From positions 44,427 to 70,241 of the forward strand of contig BMAT01010129.1 in assembly GCA_019649035.1 (NCBI GenBank): a DNA stretch of 25,815 nt, read 5' to 3'. A model generated the notes under the pieces. That model saw only the letters and a program-made list of their open reading frames with translations. It did not search any database and was not told the origin of the DNA. The first letter of the stretch is position 1. Each line of letters opens with the position of its first letter. Origin of the DNA: Elysia marginata (taxonomy: Eukaryota; Mollusca; Gastropoda; Plakobranchidae). Positions 1-12,500 of the stretch are shown in pieces. A program made the translations under genes and the position numbers.

Positions 1-267
1 GTGGGGGTGGCAGTTACTAAACACCAAACAAATGTTTTGATTAGAAGTGGTTCTGGAACTTCTTTTTATTTAAATTCATAGCAGCATGATATACAGACTT
101 AATCAAGAGTGATTAATTTACAAATATAATCTTTTTTTACTTTTCTGGAAAGAATGTGATCAACTTAACTTGGTAGAATCTTTTCTAGGGATAAATAAGA
201 CTTGCTATAGTACCAGCCACATTAGTTTACCTTTTTTCTCTGTCTCTCTTTTTTTGTAACAATTTAG

Positions 268-516
268 CAAAGGTAGAGACCGCAGTGTTATTCAGCGAAT
301 GTCAGCAGTGTGTGCATCCCTCAAGTATCCATCAGAGGTGGAGGATAACGACGGCGATTCTTCCAGCCAGTTTGACATGAATTCTGAAGTGGATGGTGGC
401 AGTAATGGACTGGTGGAGGATGACCCTCAGTGGATCTTGTACAATTTTGTGAAAAACTTCACCGATGAAAGCAATGATACAATAGCAGATCCATTCCTGA
501 AGCTACCAAGCAAAAA
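268..516 (+). CDS. PBRM1: PBRM1 exon 1 of window: BD2-BD3 linker and start of bromodomain 3
   Basis: The acceptor is the AG at 266-267 after a T-rich tract; the donor is GTAGGT at 517. The first base completes a codon from an upstream exon, and two bases carry over at the end (phase 2). It encodes a linker with RMSAV and an acidic run (VEDNDGD). The bromodomain 3 helix Z (QWILYNFVKNF) follows, then the ZA-loop start ADPFLKLPSKK, like human AEPFYHLPSKK. The apparent ATG at 299 is internal, since the frame is open upstream to the acceptor. Intron 1 (517-1127) holds nothing I recognise. Confidence 0.9.
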
Positions 517-3500
517 GTAGGTTGGCAATTCCTTTCTTTTTTCCTTTCTCCCTATTTGATGTAAAAGCTTTTAGATTCAAATTTTACATTAAAAAATATA
601 CAATTGACCTTGGATTTAACAACTTCTCAGGGGAATTTAGAAAGTACTTTGAAGCCAAGGTTCATTTAGAACAAGATCTCTTCAAAGTAGTCCAAAATGA
701 GCATTTGAAAATGCTACATTATCAACCTTAGTCGAAGTTAAAATCAAATCTTTGGTCAAGTTAAAATATCAATTTTCATTGTTTAACAAGTAAAGATAAA
801 TTAAAAAAAAAAACATAAGCAAGATTATTGATACAGCCATTAGCATTACAGATGATAGTTTTAACTCAATTGAGTCACATATCTAGTTGATCATAAGAAT
901 ATTTGATGATGTCACTAAAGCAAAGAATTATCACAGTGCAAGAATATTGCTTTATTGTTAAACTTACAGAAAATGAAGAAACCTAGTTATTTGAAAATAT
1001 TTTCACTTCATATCATAAGAAATTCAGCCCATGACACAGATTTACAGTGTAACCTCACTGAGTTTAGGAAGATAGAAGAAAGCAAGATTACTAAGTATTT
1101 GTAGAAACTCTTTTTTATTTCCTTCAGATTTTATCCAGATTACTACTCAGAGATAAAGAAGCCAATGTCTCTACTTAAGATTCGATACAAGATTGAGGTA
1201 AGTTTCTTGGATAAAAAGAAATGTGGAAGTCAATGAATTTGATTTCAGTGGCATTTTGATTGGCACCAAGGAAGTTAATAGTTTTTAAAAAAATTGATGT
1301 AATGTGGACCAGGTGTAAATCTTTGAGAAACGTTTAAACCTTATTTGATTCAGATATAAATAACTAAGTTTTCAAGAGGGTGAAAATATGTATTTAGGAA
1401 AATGCAATTTTGTTTTTTTATTGTATTTCTGACATCTTTTCTTAATATGTTTGAAGGTTAATTATATTTTTAAAAAATTTTTTTTAAACTTTGTTTTTAG
1501 ATGAATAAGTATGACACCATGCTTGACTTGGCAAGGGACTTCAATTTGATGTTTGCTAATGCCAAAAGATATAATCAGGATGAATCGCAAATTCACAAGG
1601 TACGCTCTTTAAACTTTGTTTCAGATAAAAATTACTGTTGAAACCTCATAATTCCAATCTCTTGGGTGTAGACAAAAACTTTGAATTAAGATGTTTTGAA
1701 TTGTACGAGAAAATCATGTTTATTTTACTCAGAATATTTTCTGCTCTTTGACTATTACCGTATAAACACTTCCCTCTTTCACCATACCCTTCCATGAAAT
1801 AGCAAACTCAATGAATTGTTGGGGTCTATGTGTGTTTTGGGATGGTAGCTTTGCTATGTGATTGTTTCTCATAGGCCTTTGAAGAAATAGAATGCTAGTT
1901 AACAGAAGTAAAATCATGTATAGGCCTCAATACATGTATGAACTTACATTCAAATCTTAACTAAGCCAAAGGCAAAAAATAAACCTCACTTGCAAAATGT
2001 TGAATTATGAGTATTTCAGATGTCTGTTTTAAACAACAAAATTTTTCAAATGGGGCAAACAAAATTTTCTTAATTTTTATTTAATACAATTTTTAGTTCA
2101 AAGCTTCAGTTTTAAAATGTTATTACTGTTTAAAACTTAACTTTTAAAATATGAGGGTTTTGCTGAATTTTGTATGAAATTGAAAGGTCTGAGGCACCAA
2201 AATATTTTTTTTTCTTAATTTTAGATTTAATTACACATTGTATTTGTTCCCTTTTCAAATTTGAAGAAAAAACTGTTTTTTCTTTGCAGGATGCAGCAAG
2301 GCTTCAAAAAGCTATGCTTGAAAAACTCCGTGAATTGGAGCCCAACATTATGGTAACAAAATGTGCTTCTTCTTTTGAACATCTTGTTAAAAAAAATTAA
2401 ATTGCTTGTTTTTCTTTGTAAATATAATGGGGAGCCAGAAAGAGAAATTTTAAAAAAATATGTATTCACATTAAGCCTTAACTAATTTGTTCACATTTTC
2501 AAGGCTAAGTTGTGAGAATTTTTTAGATCTCACTTTAGGAAATAAATTGTTTTTCAACTTCACTGGGATCAAATGTGGTTCTTTTTTAATTTTGGCAATG
2601 GTCCTTTTAAAAAGACTTCGTGTTATATTGATCATTATAAAAAGTTGTTAACATGATTCATTTGTACAACATTGAGGGCAGAGAAGCAGCCTGTTTGGAA
2701 ATTATTTGCATGATTTTTTAAATTCAATTTGCTTCCTTGTGCATATCATAGATATTGTCCTGAAAATATAGTCAACTTTCCTATTTTTTCAGACAATCAC
2801 ATCTGTATCTCCTTAGAGCTAAATGAAAATCCATAAATTAAAAACTCCTCCAATATCATGCCTTCTCATCTATAGTGGTCACTGACAACAGCTTTTTCAA
2901 TTTACACCAGTGTATTATTTGTATATAATGTTGGTAATGTCTATTTAAGTGACGTTGAACTCTGTCGGTTTTTCGCCTTTATGTTTTAGAGAGCCACAAC
3001 ATTTTTCGGCAGAAAAGTAAAAGCTGAATTGCCTGGGAAAGTTAATATGTCAAACTTTGTTATGAGCCCTTTCAAAACAAAAGCTAATTGTTTTGAGCTG
3101 TTAATTTTGTTTACTATATTTGGTGTGTTGAAAGTTGCGAGAGAAATACTAGAAGAATAGGATGGCAGGTGCAACATGTGTATTTTTGACACTGCAGGAA
3201 GAAGTGTGGGAGGAATTGGAAAGTGGGGGTGATGTGGACGAGGAAGATGAAGCTGTAACAGGAGAAGGGGTGAGTTCTCCTACATTTGGAAAAAAAAAGC
3301 TTTCGTACTTTGTCGTCTTTATGTGCAGCTCATCAGCTTTATTCTAAGGCTTTCTCACCCAGTTTGACCTTTTTCCATGCAGCAAGTTTTGAATGGATGT
3401 GTTAATACATTCCAGACGTTTACTGATTGTTTCCTGTTTACAAAGGAAAATTTTACTTGCGAGAAAGTAAGATCACAATTTATTCATATCATCGAAAGGA

Positions 3501-6500
3501 ACATGCCCACAGTTTATGGTACTAAAAATCCCAAATGAAATTTATTTTGAACTTAGAAAGTATAGATTCATTACACTGAAGTCTCCCAATATGGAAAACA
3601 TTTAAGATCAAATTAGTTTTAATTACACTTGAGTTCTAGGTTAAATAAGCAATGAGGCACTCCTCAGGGGCTAGGGCAAATTATGTTCTTAGTTTTTTAG
3701 GCCAAGTAGGACATCAATTGATCTGCTGTGTTTTTAAAACAGTAATTAGATGTGATTGTACACGTTCAGCTTGGTTGAGAGTTGTATCAAAGTTGTAATT
3801 ATCTTCTGCCTTTCTATAGCTTTAATGGGAAGTGCAAAAACAGCAAAACTTTTTTAAACTTTGGATAAATATAAGTTGCATTGTTGTAAATTTGTCTCGC
3901 ATTCTGTCCAAATGAGCCGTGAGTCAAAAGGCTTAGTTTGGAGATGTTGGCTTTTAAAGTTTAGAGAGTGTTCAGAAGTCAAATTTTTTTTCTAAACAGT
4001 TTTCACCCCTAATTGATGTGTAAATTTTAGTTTTTAGGTGTTGAATTTTAATTGATATGATTGCTAAGGCCTTAATACCTTTATAGTTTAAAGCTGGAAT
4101 GTTTTCTCCCCTTTCTAAAGTTTCACAAGTCCTGCTCTGCCAACTTCAAACAGCTATAACTGTATACAGAAGCATGATAGAACCTTTCTGTTATTTGTAT
4201 TTTGACAAAAAAGAGAAAATAAGCTTTTCTGCGATATCAATATCTGACTACCTACTAATTTCAACTTAAGACTCAATTGGACTGGTTGCCAGAAATTTAT
4301 GTTTTGCTGCTATTTTTGTCAATATTGACATTAGTGACATCACCCAGCATGCCATTCATTATCTTTAGTTGAGTTTGTGACCATTGGTAGCAATTTTGTC
4401 AGATAAGTTCTTTGTTGTTGTTTTTTTTTAAACAAAAACTATATACGCTTCTAAGTTTAAATAATTATTTACATGTTTAATATGCATTCCATCCTAAAAA
4501 TACTGATTAGAAGAACAAAATAAAGATATCACCATTATGGACTAAAGTGAAAGGTCATATATTTTACTCTTTTTGGTTTAATGGTTGAAGCAATGTTGTA
4601 GCACAAAACTTAGCATAGTTTGAATATTAGTTTCACATTTTAAAAATTTTCACAATTTCATTATGTACATCTAAATTAGACTTAACCTTTTTCAATGAAA
4701 GTTCGTTTCTTATGAAAAAAAATTCCAGTTGCTAAGCACTTTACCATTACACTGGAAAAAAAAGCCCACAAAAATATTGAGCTTTGTCCTAGTTCGCTTT
4801 TAAGAACTCATGTATCTTTAATGAACTATTGCAGTTGACTATACATTATCAAAAAATTTTGATTCATGTATTTCTAAAGTCTATAGAATGCCAAATTATA
4901 CATGTGTGTTTGCATTTTAAGCAAAACATTTAATATTATATTCCTTGATATGAATGTACCGTAATTTAGTGAAACAAAAAATCCATCTGGAAGGAACTGA
5001 AGTTCATTCAATCTTCAATTGAATTCCATTGTATTGCAACTCAAATACAATCCAACTTATCATAATGCAGCTTTGCCAAAGCTTAACAATAACCCTGGGT
5101 TGTACTATGAAACTAATCAGTACTGTACATTTCTCTAGTTTGCATGTGCCTAGTATTAATATTGCCAGTCTTTCTTTCAAGTTAAGCTTTAATTTTTTTC
5201 TAAACAATTAATGCATGAAGTCTTTTTTTTTTGTTTGTTTTACATGTTTAAATATGCTTTCCTGCCATTTGCACTTTTTTTGACACAACCAAAGTGACTG
5301 GGGTCTTATGTTAAGTTACGATTTCTTGGATTCCCACTCTAGAAAAATCATTAACGTAATCTGAATCAGAATTGAGAAATTATTTTTAATACTTGGGGAC
5401 CCTGCCCTTGAGGATATTTGATTTTTTTTCTGAATAGATATAAAATAGAGAGACAGTTTTTTTTTAATATACAGTACTTAGCATTATGGGGATACCATAA
5501 GTACTGGATTTCTTCCATGTCAGTTTTTTCAGAACAGTATTGTAGATGGATATTGTTAAGCAGTCTGAGCTGTTGCAAAGCTTAAAAATGCAAACTAAAT
5601 GGAGTCATTTGGTTAAGCGTAATTAAATGCTTTGACTCTGTATTGGATGGTGAAATAATTGTTATTTCTCAACTTATGAAATTGACAAAGGCTTAATGTT
5701 ATTTTTTTTTTATCCACAAAACCCAATTTCAGGCTCTTACTTTTTATTTTAATTATGATTATTGGTCTAAAATTTTTTTAACTTTTAGATTTGCAAAGTT
5801 ATATCTTTAATAACATATAATATATTGTTAAGCAGTCTAAACTGTTGCAAAGCTTAAAAATGCAAATTAAATGGAGTCATTTGGTCAAGTGTAATTAAAT
5901 GCTTTGACTCTGTTTTGGATGGTGAAAAATTGTTATTTCTCAACTTATGACATTGACAAAGGCTTAATGTTATTTTTTTTTTCAATCCACAAAACCCAAT
6001 TTCAGGCTCTTACTTTTTATTTTAATTATGATTATTGGTCTAAACTTTTTTTTACTTTTAGATTTGCAAAATTATATCTATAATAACAACTTTTGAATAC
6101 TAATCATCATCTTGATGGTTAGTGTAAAAAAAATCTAAGTCTAAATCTAGATCTAGACTCTGCATGTACTCAAGAGGATGAAATGTGCATCATATGACCA
6201 CTCAACTCAGTTATTCCTTCTTGTCAGAAATAATAAAGCAATCCCTCTCTACATTTCAGAAAGAAGAGGAAGATTCGGTAGCTGAGGAAGAGGTTTCGGT
6301 CACACCTTTAGCTCGTAGAGGGGGTCGGAAGTCGAGCATTGTTGTAAACACCACCCCAGACAGTGAGAAAAAGAGAGCTCAAAAGAAGACAGCTGATGAC
6401 ACATTGAAGAAAAGACTGCGCACTTTGTTTTCAACTGTTTATGACTACTCCGTAAGATATTGACTTTGTTCCGTCAAGAAATGTGCTTCCTCATTTTTTA

Positions 6501-9500
6501 AATGGATGAGTGTCGTAAATGAAGGTTTTAAATAAGTTATGTCTTTAAACTTTTGCAGTCTTTTTCTGATTGCATTAAGGAAAAAGTAAGGGTTTTGGAT
6601 GAGGTCATCACTTGTGCTTGGCTTATCAAAAGATTATTTGCAGCTATTTTGCTCTCTTGCAGCATGTAAATTTGTCTGATCGTTTTCGCCAGGATATCAA
6701 TGGAAGACTCTTGAGGCCAATATTCATGGTGTTGCCATCTAGGAAAGATTACCCTGATTATTATCAAGTCATCATGGAACCAGTCGACATGACGATGATT
6801 GAAACAAAGCTCAAGGCTGATAAGGTTTGCAAAGAGTGAAGTGGGAGCTGTTAAAGTGACCAAAAAATGTTCCAGCAGGCACACTTTTTTTTTAAATATC
6901 AAAATCGTTTTTTTCCTTTAAAGTGTTGCAAAAACCTTTTGATAGTTGTTGATTTTTTTCCATCATAAGTTGACGTGAAAGGGATTTTTTTTGGGTGTGA
7001 TTCTATTTTAGCTTACTTGACTACAGCCTAAGTTATGCTAAGGATGATATGCTCTTGTTTTAAATACTGAAAATGTCATCCATGCGTGCATGTTCTTCCT
7101 TATGCTGAGACAAGTTATGACCAGCTTTAGTTAAGCCAGGAAAGTAAATTTTCTTGTATCTCCTTTGCTCTGCAGTACCCCAGTGAGCAAGCATTGCTGT
7201 CAGACTTGGAGTTAATGTTTAACAACGCTCGTCACTACAATGAGGAAGGATCCCAGGTGTTTCAGGATGCAAACACCTTGGACAAAGTCCTGAAAGCCAA
7301 ATGGAAACAGATGTCTCAGTCAACTAGAACACCAGGAAGTAGAAGGTAGGCTCCTCCCTCCTCAGCTTGCTGTGTACTTTACTATTAATTTTTAAAATTT
7401 GAAAAATTGCTTCAAATCTTCAACTGAAAATCAAAGGTGACAAACTTAATCTTTTAAATGAAGCTTTTTGTTTTCATAGATTTTTTTAAAATTCTAATTT
7501 GAAGTGAAAATATAAAACTAAAGAAACTGCTGAAATGATATCTTACTACTATTGAGGAATGTTTGTTTCTGTTAAATCCATGACATTTGTTCAACTTTGT
7601 AAGATTTTTTTTCTTCTTTTTTCTGGTTAATGTTGGGCTAAGGTGTGATTTATTTTCTTACAGTAAAAGGTAAAGGTAAAGGTAGTTCTTACAGTAAATT
7701 TGATATATGTTCAAAATTCAACAATAGATTAATTCGCATTTTCATGTTAATAAAGTTATTTTGCAGTAAATTTTTCAAATGATTTTTATCAACATTGATC
7801 TATGGCCACATGAAGGTGCCACGTTTTCTGCAGAAATTTATTTTTGGATAGTTAATGATTTGGGCAGGTAGACTTTGAATTTCATTATAATTCATATGTA
7901 TTGTAACAGTTGTTCTTGCTGATATTGTGTTGAAACAGAAAGTAAATATATGAGCTTGCAAACTTGCCTTCTAAAGTTTTGTGGGTACCTTGATCAGGTC
8001 AAAGGTTTCAGAGTCCAACCCATTATCTGACAAGCTGCAGGATTTGTATGAGAGTGTTAGAGACTACCAAGACCGCTCAGGCAGAGCTCTCTCCACTCCC
8101 TTCATCAAGCTGCCTAACAAGGCTGTGAGTAACATGGCTAACAACATAAATAGATACTTTAAAGTAACAACAGTGTGAAACAGTTGTTTTACAAGCCAGG
8201 GAGTCTGGCTTATAAGGATGCAGGTTGTCTAGGCTTGTTTTGCACAAAATTCTTTGATAACAATATTTTCCTCAACTTGCTTCAAAACAAGCTGGAGCTT
8301 GAATTTTTTACTAATACTCCTTAGGGAAAAAGGGTGGGACCTTAGATGATGCCCAAACTCTGCTTCAATAACAATTGACCTATAAGCTCTGATTTTCTTT
8401 TTTGTGTGGGTGCAAGGGAAAGGGAGGCGTGAACATTTGAGCAGTGTTATCTCAAGTTGAATTCACTTACACTGATTTTTTAGTTAAGAAAATTAGTATT
8501 TCCTATCAGGAGGTCAAAAGTTTACACAAGTTTTTTCTTGGTACTGTTCTAAACCAATAGTTTGTTATGATTTTCATGATTTATCATCACAAAACATTGA
8601 ATTGATGACTGGAAATTAGATCTTCACTATAGGACTGGTTGGTGATCTTTTTAAATCCTTTGCGAGCCTGTCTTTGTCTTTATTTTCTTAAGAATGGGTC
8701 TCACTGATTACCAATATTTCAAATGCAATAACTCAGGCTAGAAATAAGATATTAATGTAGTTTTTTTTTCACTGCCTTAAAGTACTTGTAAATAGCATCC
8801 GAATAATTTATTCATCTCAAAATGTCACCATTACACAACTAGACTGATTTTGTGGGAGAGCTTCTCATTCAATTGTCTAAAATATTCCCTTTTTTTTTGT
8901 TGCTGTTGTTTTTAGTAAATACACTCAACAAAAATGTCGACATGGTTGGGTGCTCTAGGGATAATATCAATTTTTAACACAACTCTTAAATTCATTCCCA
9001 TGGCATGTCATTTATGTACTGTGTAAAATAGATAGTTCATAGAGTTGAATGTCTAGCCTTAAAGTAGATGGCTCTATCTTTTTAAAACATTGTTACTTCT
9101 AGGATTACCCGGACTACTATGAAGTCATTAAGAAGCCAATCGACATGTTGAGAATACAGCAAAAAATGTCCTCTACTCAATATGAGAACGTAGAGGATAT
9201 GGTGGCTGATTTTGTGCAGATGTTTGACAATGCCTGCAAGTACAATGAGCCAGAGTCTGTTATTTATAAGGTAAGTGGTATTTACATTTTTATACTTTTT
9301 GTGCTTTTTTTCTTTTCTTTGTAATTATATTTGCTGGGGAAAAATGTCATATTCACAAGTTGTTTTTCAATTAGTTTATATATGATGATAATTTTTTTAT
9401 TTGTTTCACTGACTCATATCATTTTAGAAATTTTTATGTAAACATAATGCATTTGTCAAGATATTTGTAAAACTTTTGCTTGTGCTCTGTTTATTTCAAG

Positions 9501-12500
9501 TCATTATCCTTGACCTATATTTGTTGGTTTGATTACCCTATAGGATGCCTTGACCCTTCAGAGAGTGTGCTTCCAGAAAAAACTTGACCTACTTTCTGAC
9601 TCAGTAAATGATGTCCCTGATGTAAAAGCTTTGACACAGGTGTTGATGAAAAATTTGTTCATCGCAACATTTAACCATGAGGTACTTACTGTTTTTTCTA
9701 CTTCCGTTTAAAGTCTTCTCTTTGAAAAAAAGATGAAATAGACATTGTCTTATATCTTTGCATCATATCTATTTCTTTGGATGATAGGGGTTCACATCTT
9801 TTCTTATTACAATTTTTAGATTTAGAGGTATGAACTGAAATTACTTAACTTATGATTTAATTTCTCTGGCTAAGATTGGTTTAGTTATTTTCTGGTCAAG
9901 ATTGATGATTCCATCTTCTGGGTAAGATTCGATTTTTCTGGTTTTAATTCCGTGCTTCTGCTGCTTTTCTCAGGATGACGAGGGTAGATGCTACAGTGAT
10001 TCCTTTGCTGAGCTAGTGGAGAAAGATAAGAGAATGTTACTCAGTGGAGAGGTCTCAGAGTAAGTTTTGAGTTTAAGCAATCTTTTAAATCAGTCATAAA
10101 CTTGTTAAGAATAATGAATCCATTATTTGCACATGTTCATGTGATGCGCATAACAAGTATTATCGAAGGTCTATCAGTCACTTAGGAAAATAAGCAGAAT
10201 GGCTCTCCAAATTAAATCAGTGAGAAGAAAAAAATATTTAATATAAAATTGATGCAAGGAAAATGATATTTCATGAACTAGTTCTCTTAACAGTTCTCAT
10301 TCTTTGATAAGTCATTGAATTAGTCAGAATAAATAATGGAGGCAGCCACTGCTCAATCAAATGATTGAAATATTGCAAAGGTATGAAATTAGCAGTGGAG
10401 AGAAGTAGGCAGACATTTCGGGCATTTCCACTAAAAAGCCTACTTCTCTCCACTGCTAATTTCATACCTTTGCAATATTTCAATCATAGAATTAGTCAGT
10501 TTGTTAAATATCTTCTTTGAAATTTTATGATTCTTCTAAATTAATAGAGAGATGCTAGTATATTTGCTCTATTTGGATAACGAAGTTAAACTCTTTTAAT
10601 TTGAATTTTATGTAGGAGGTTCAATAAGTCACTCCTTCCTATAAACCTTGTGGAGATTTAAAAAGATTTTGTATTCTTTTGTTCCTGTTTTTTCAGGAAA
10701 CCTCTGACATTTGATCAAATCAAGAGAAACCTAGATAAGGTTTGTCTTTACTATTTAAAATTAAAATTATATTTAGTATAGATCATATTTTGTTATCTCA
10801 ACCTCAATATTAATACCAAAATGATTATTAAAAAAAAATTGGAATTATGTTTTGGATGGCTTCATTAAAAAAGAAGCAGTGATCAACATGATGTAAAATC
10901 TTTCATTATTGAAACTGAAACCACAGAAGTTATATTATTAATATCATAAAACTAATGCTTTAATACAAAAGAAGCCTTTACTGCACAATAACGAGCTCAG
11001 ACAAATGATATCTTTTCTCATCTTCTTTCATTTTCTCCTATCAAAGGAAGTCACAGTTTTTAGCTAAAGTTATAGATAGCTGCAAGCTACAGCAACAAAG
11101 AGAGATATTTTGTTTGTTTGAAGATAATATAGAAATGTGTAACTATTGCCTCTATTCATAGTGAATATTTCTGTGGCATACCGAAATAGGTTACAAATAT
11201 CTTCAGTTGTCTATGAAGTTTGATATGTTAATATGGTGTTTGCTTAATACAGGAACGTTACAGGCGAATGGACAGGTTTCAGGAGGACATGTTCAAAGTT
11301 TTTGAAAGAGCCAGAAAGCTGAGCTACACAGATTCTCAGGTACCAAAGAACAAAATAATCATCTCAGCAGTTTCTTTTTGGCCTAAAAATAAACTTTTGT
11401 ACAACTTGTAAACTATGTAAATTGGAGTGCTTCTAGTTTTGTTCCATTTGCAATTAACTTTCACATAGAGAATATGGCAAGGGGTGCTTACTGCTATTTG
11501 AGTAAAGGCAAAGGAAGATAAATATTCTTAAAATACTGTTACAATTTTTGTCTTATTAGAATTAAAAAAAAATTATTGGTGAAAAGTATCCTAATTTTGT
11601 TTTAATACCTGATTTTTTGCATTCATCCCTAATTTTCCCTCTTCTTTTTTTTTAATTTTCCTGTGGCAGTTATAGTTCAAATAATTGTCTTTTCTATCAT
11701 TTTAAACCAGTAGGACTGGGTTTGTTTATTTAGTTTCATTGCAGTTGTATTTTTTAAACTTCTCCAAGTCCTTACCTTTTCTACAAGGAGCAAAATCTAA
11801 TTTCATGAAAGCTCTCGTTCAATTTTTATGAATATTTCTTCATTTCATACTAGCACTAGTTGATTTATTTACACTGCAAATTTTACTCAAATTTCATTAA
11901 TTTTCTGAACATTTAAAATCAGCTGCACTTGACTTGTTGAATTGATGCTATTTTTCATTTGGTTCTATTTTTCTCGACTTATTCCATTTTTTAAGCCTCC
12001 GAAACTGAATAAACACACAAAGTTGAACAAGGTTGATCCTATGAACAGTGACAATTCAATGTCCTTAAATGACACACGTTGTGTAAGTTTATTTATGCAA
12101 GAACATAGCACCAGCTTTTACAGTTATTTTCAGAAAAGTTGAGTTGCATTCCTGCTGTAGGCTGAGTAGCTACTATTTAAGGATATAATTAAACATAAGT
12201 TTGTGTGCTTTCTCTGTCCTCTGATTATCTTTTTTCTTTCTCTCCAGTTGTATGAAGATGCTATTGAGATGCAGTACTTCTTCATCAAGACGCGTGATGA
12301 GCTATGCAAGAACGGTGAGCTGCTGCTGACCCCTGCCCTAAGCTACACAGAGAAACACCTGGCCCAAGACCTGGAGGAAGAGCAAGCTAGCAAGCAAGAG
12401 CAAGAGAAGCTGGAGCAGAGTCAGCTAGCACCAGAGGAAGCGGCTACGCCTACCTCAGACAGTATTAAGACTGGTGGAGAGGCAACAGACAATGCTACTG

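Noticed and set aside
299..301. ATG as a possible translation start
   Set aside because: The frame is open upstream to a good acceptor at 266-267. The sequence aligns to the interior of PBRM1 between BD2 and BD3.
6537..6902. 121-codon minus-strand open frame opposite exon 7
   Set aside because: It is the antisense shadow of the conserved bromodomain 4 exon and its flanks. Conservation follows the plus strand.
10271..10483. 70-codon minus-strand open frame in intron 12
   Set aside because: It lies across the inverted repeat, so its apparent coding content comes from the hairpin arms. There is no recognisable domain or splice context.
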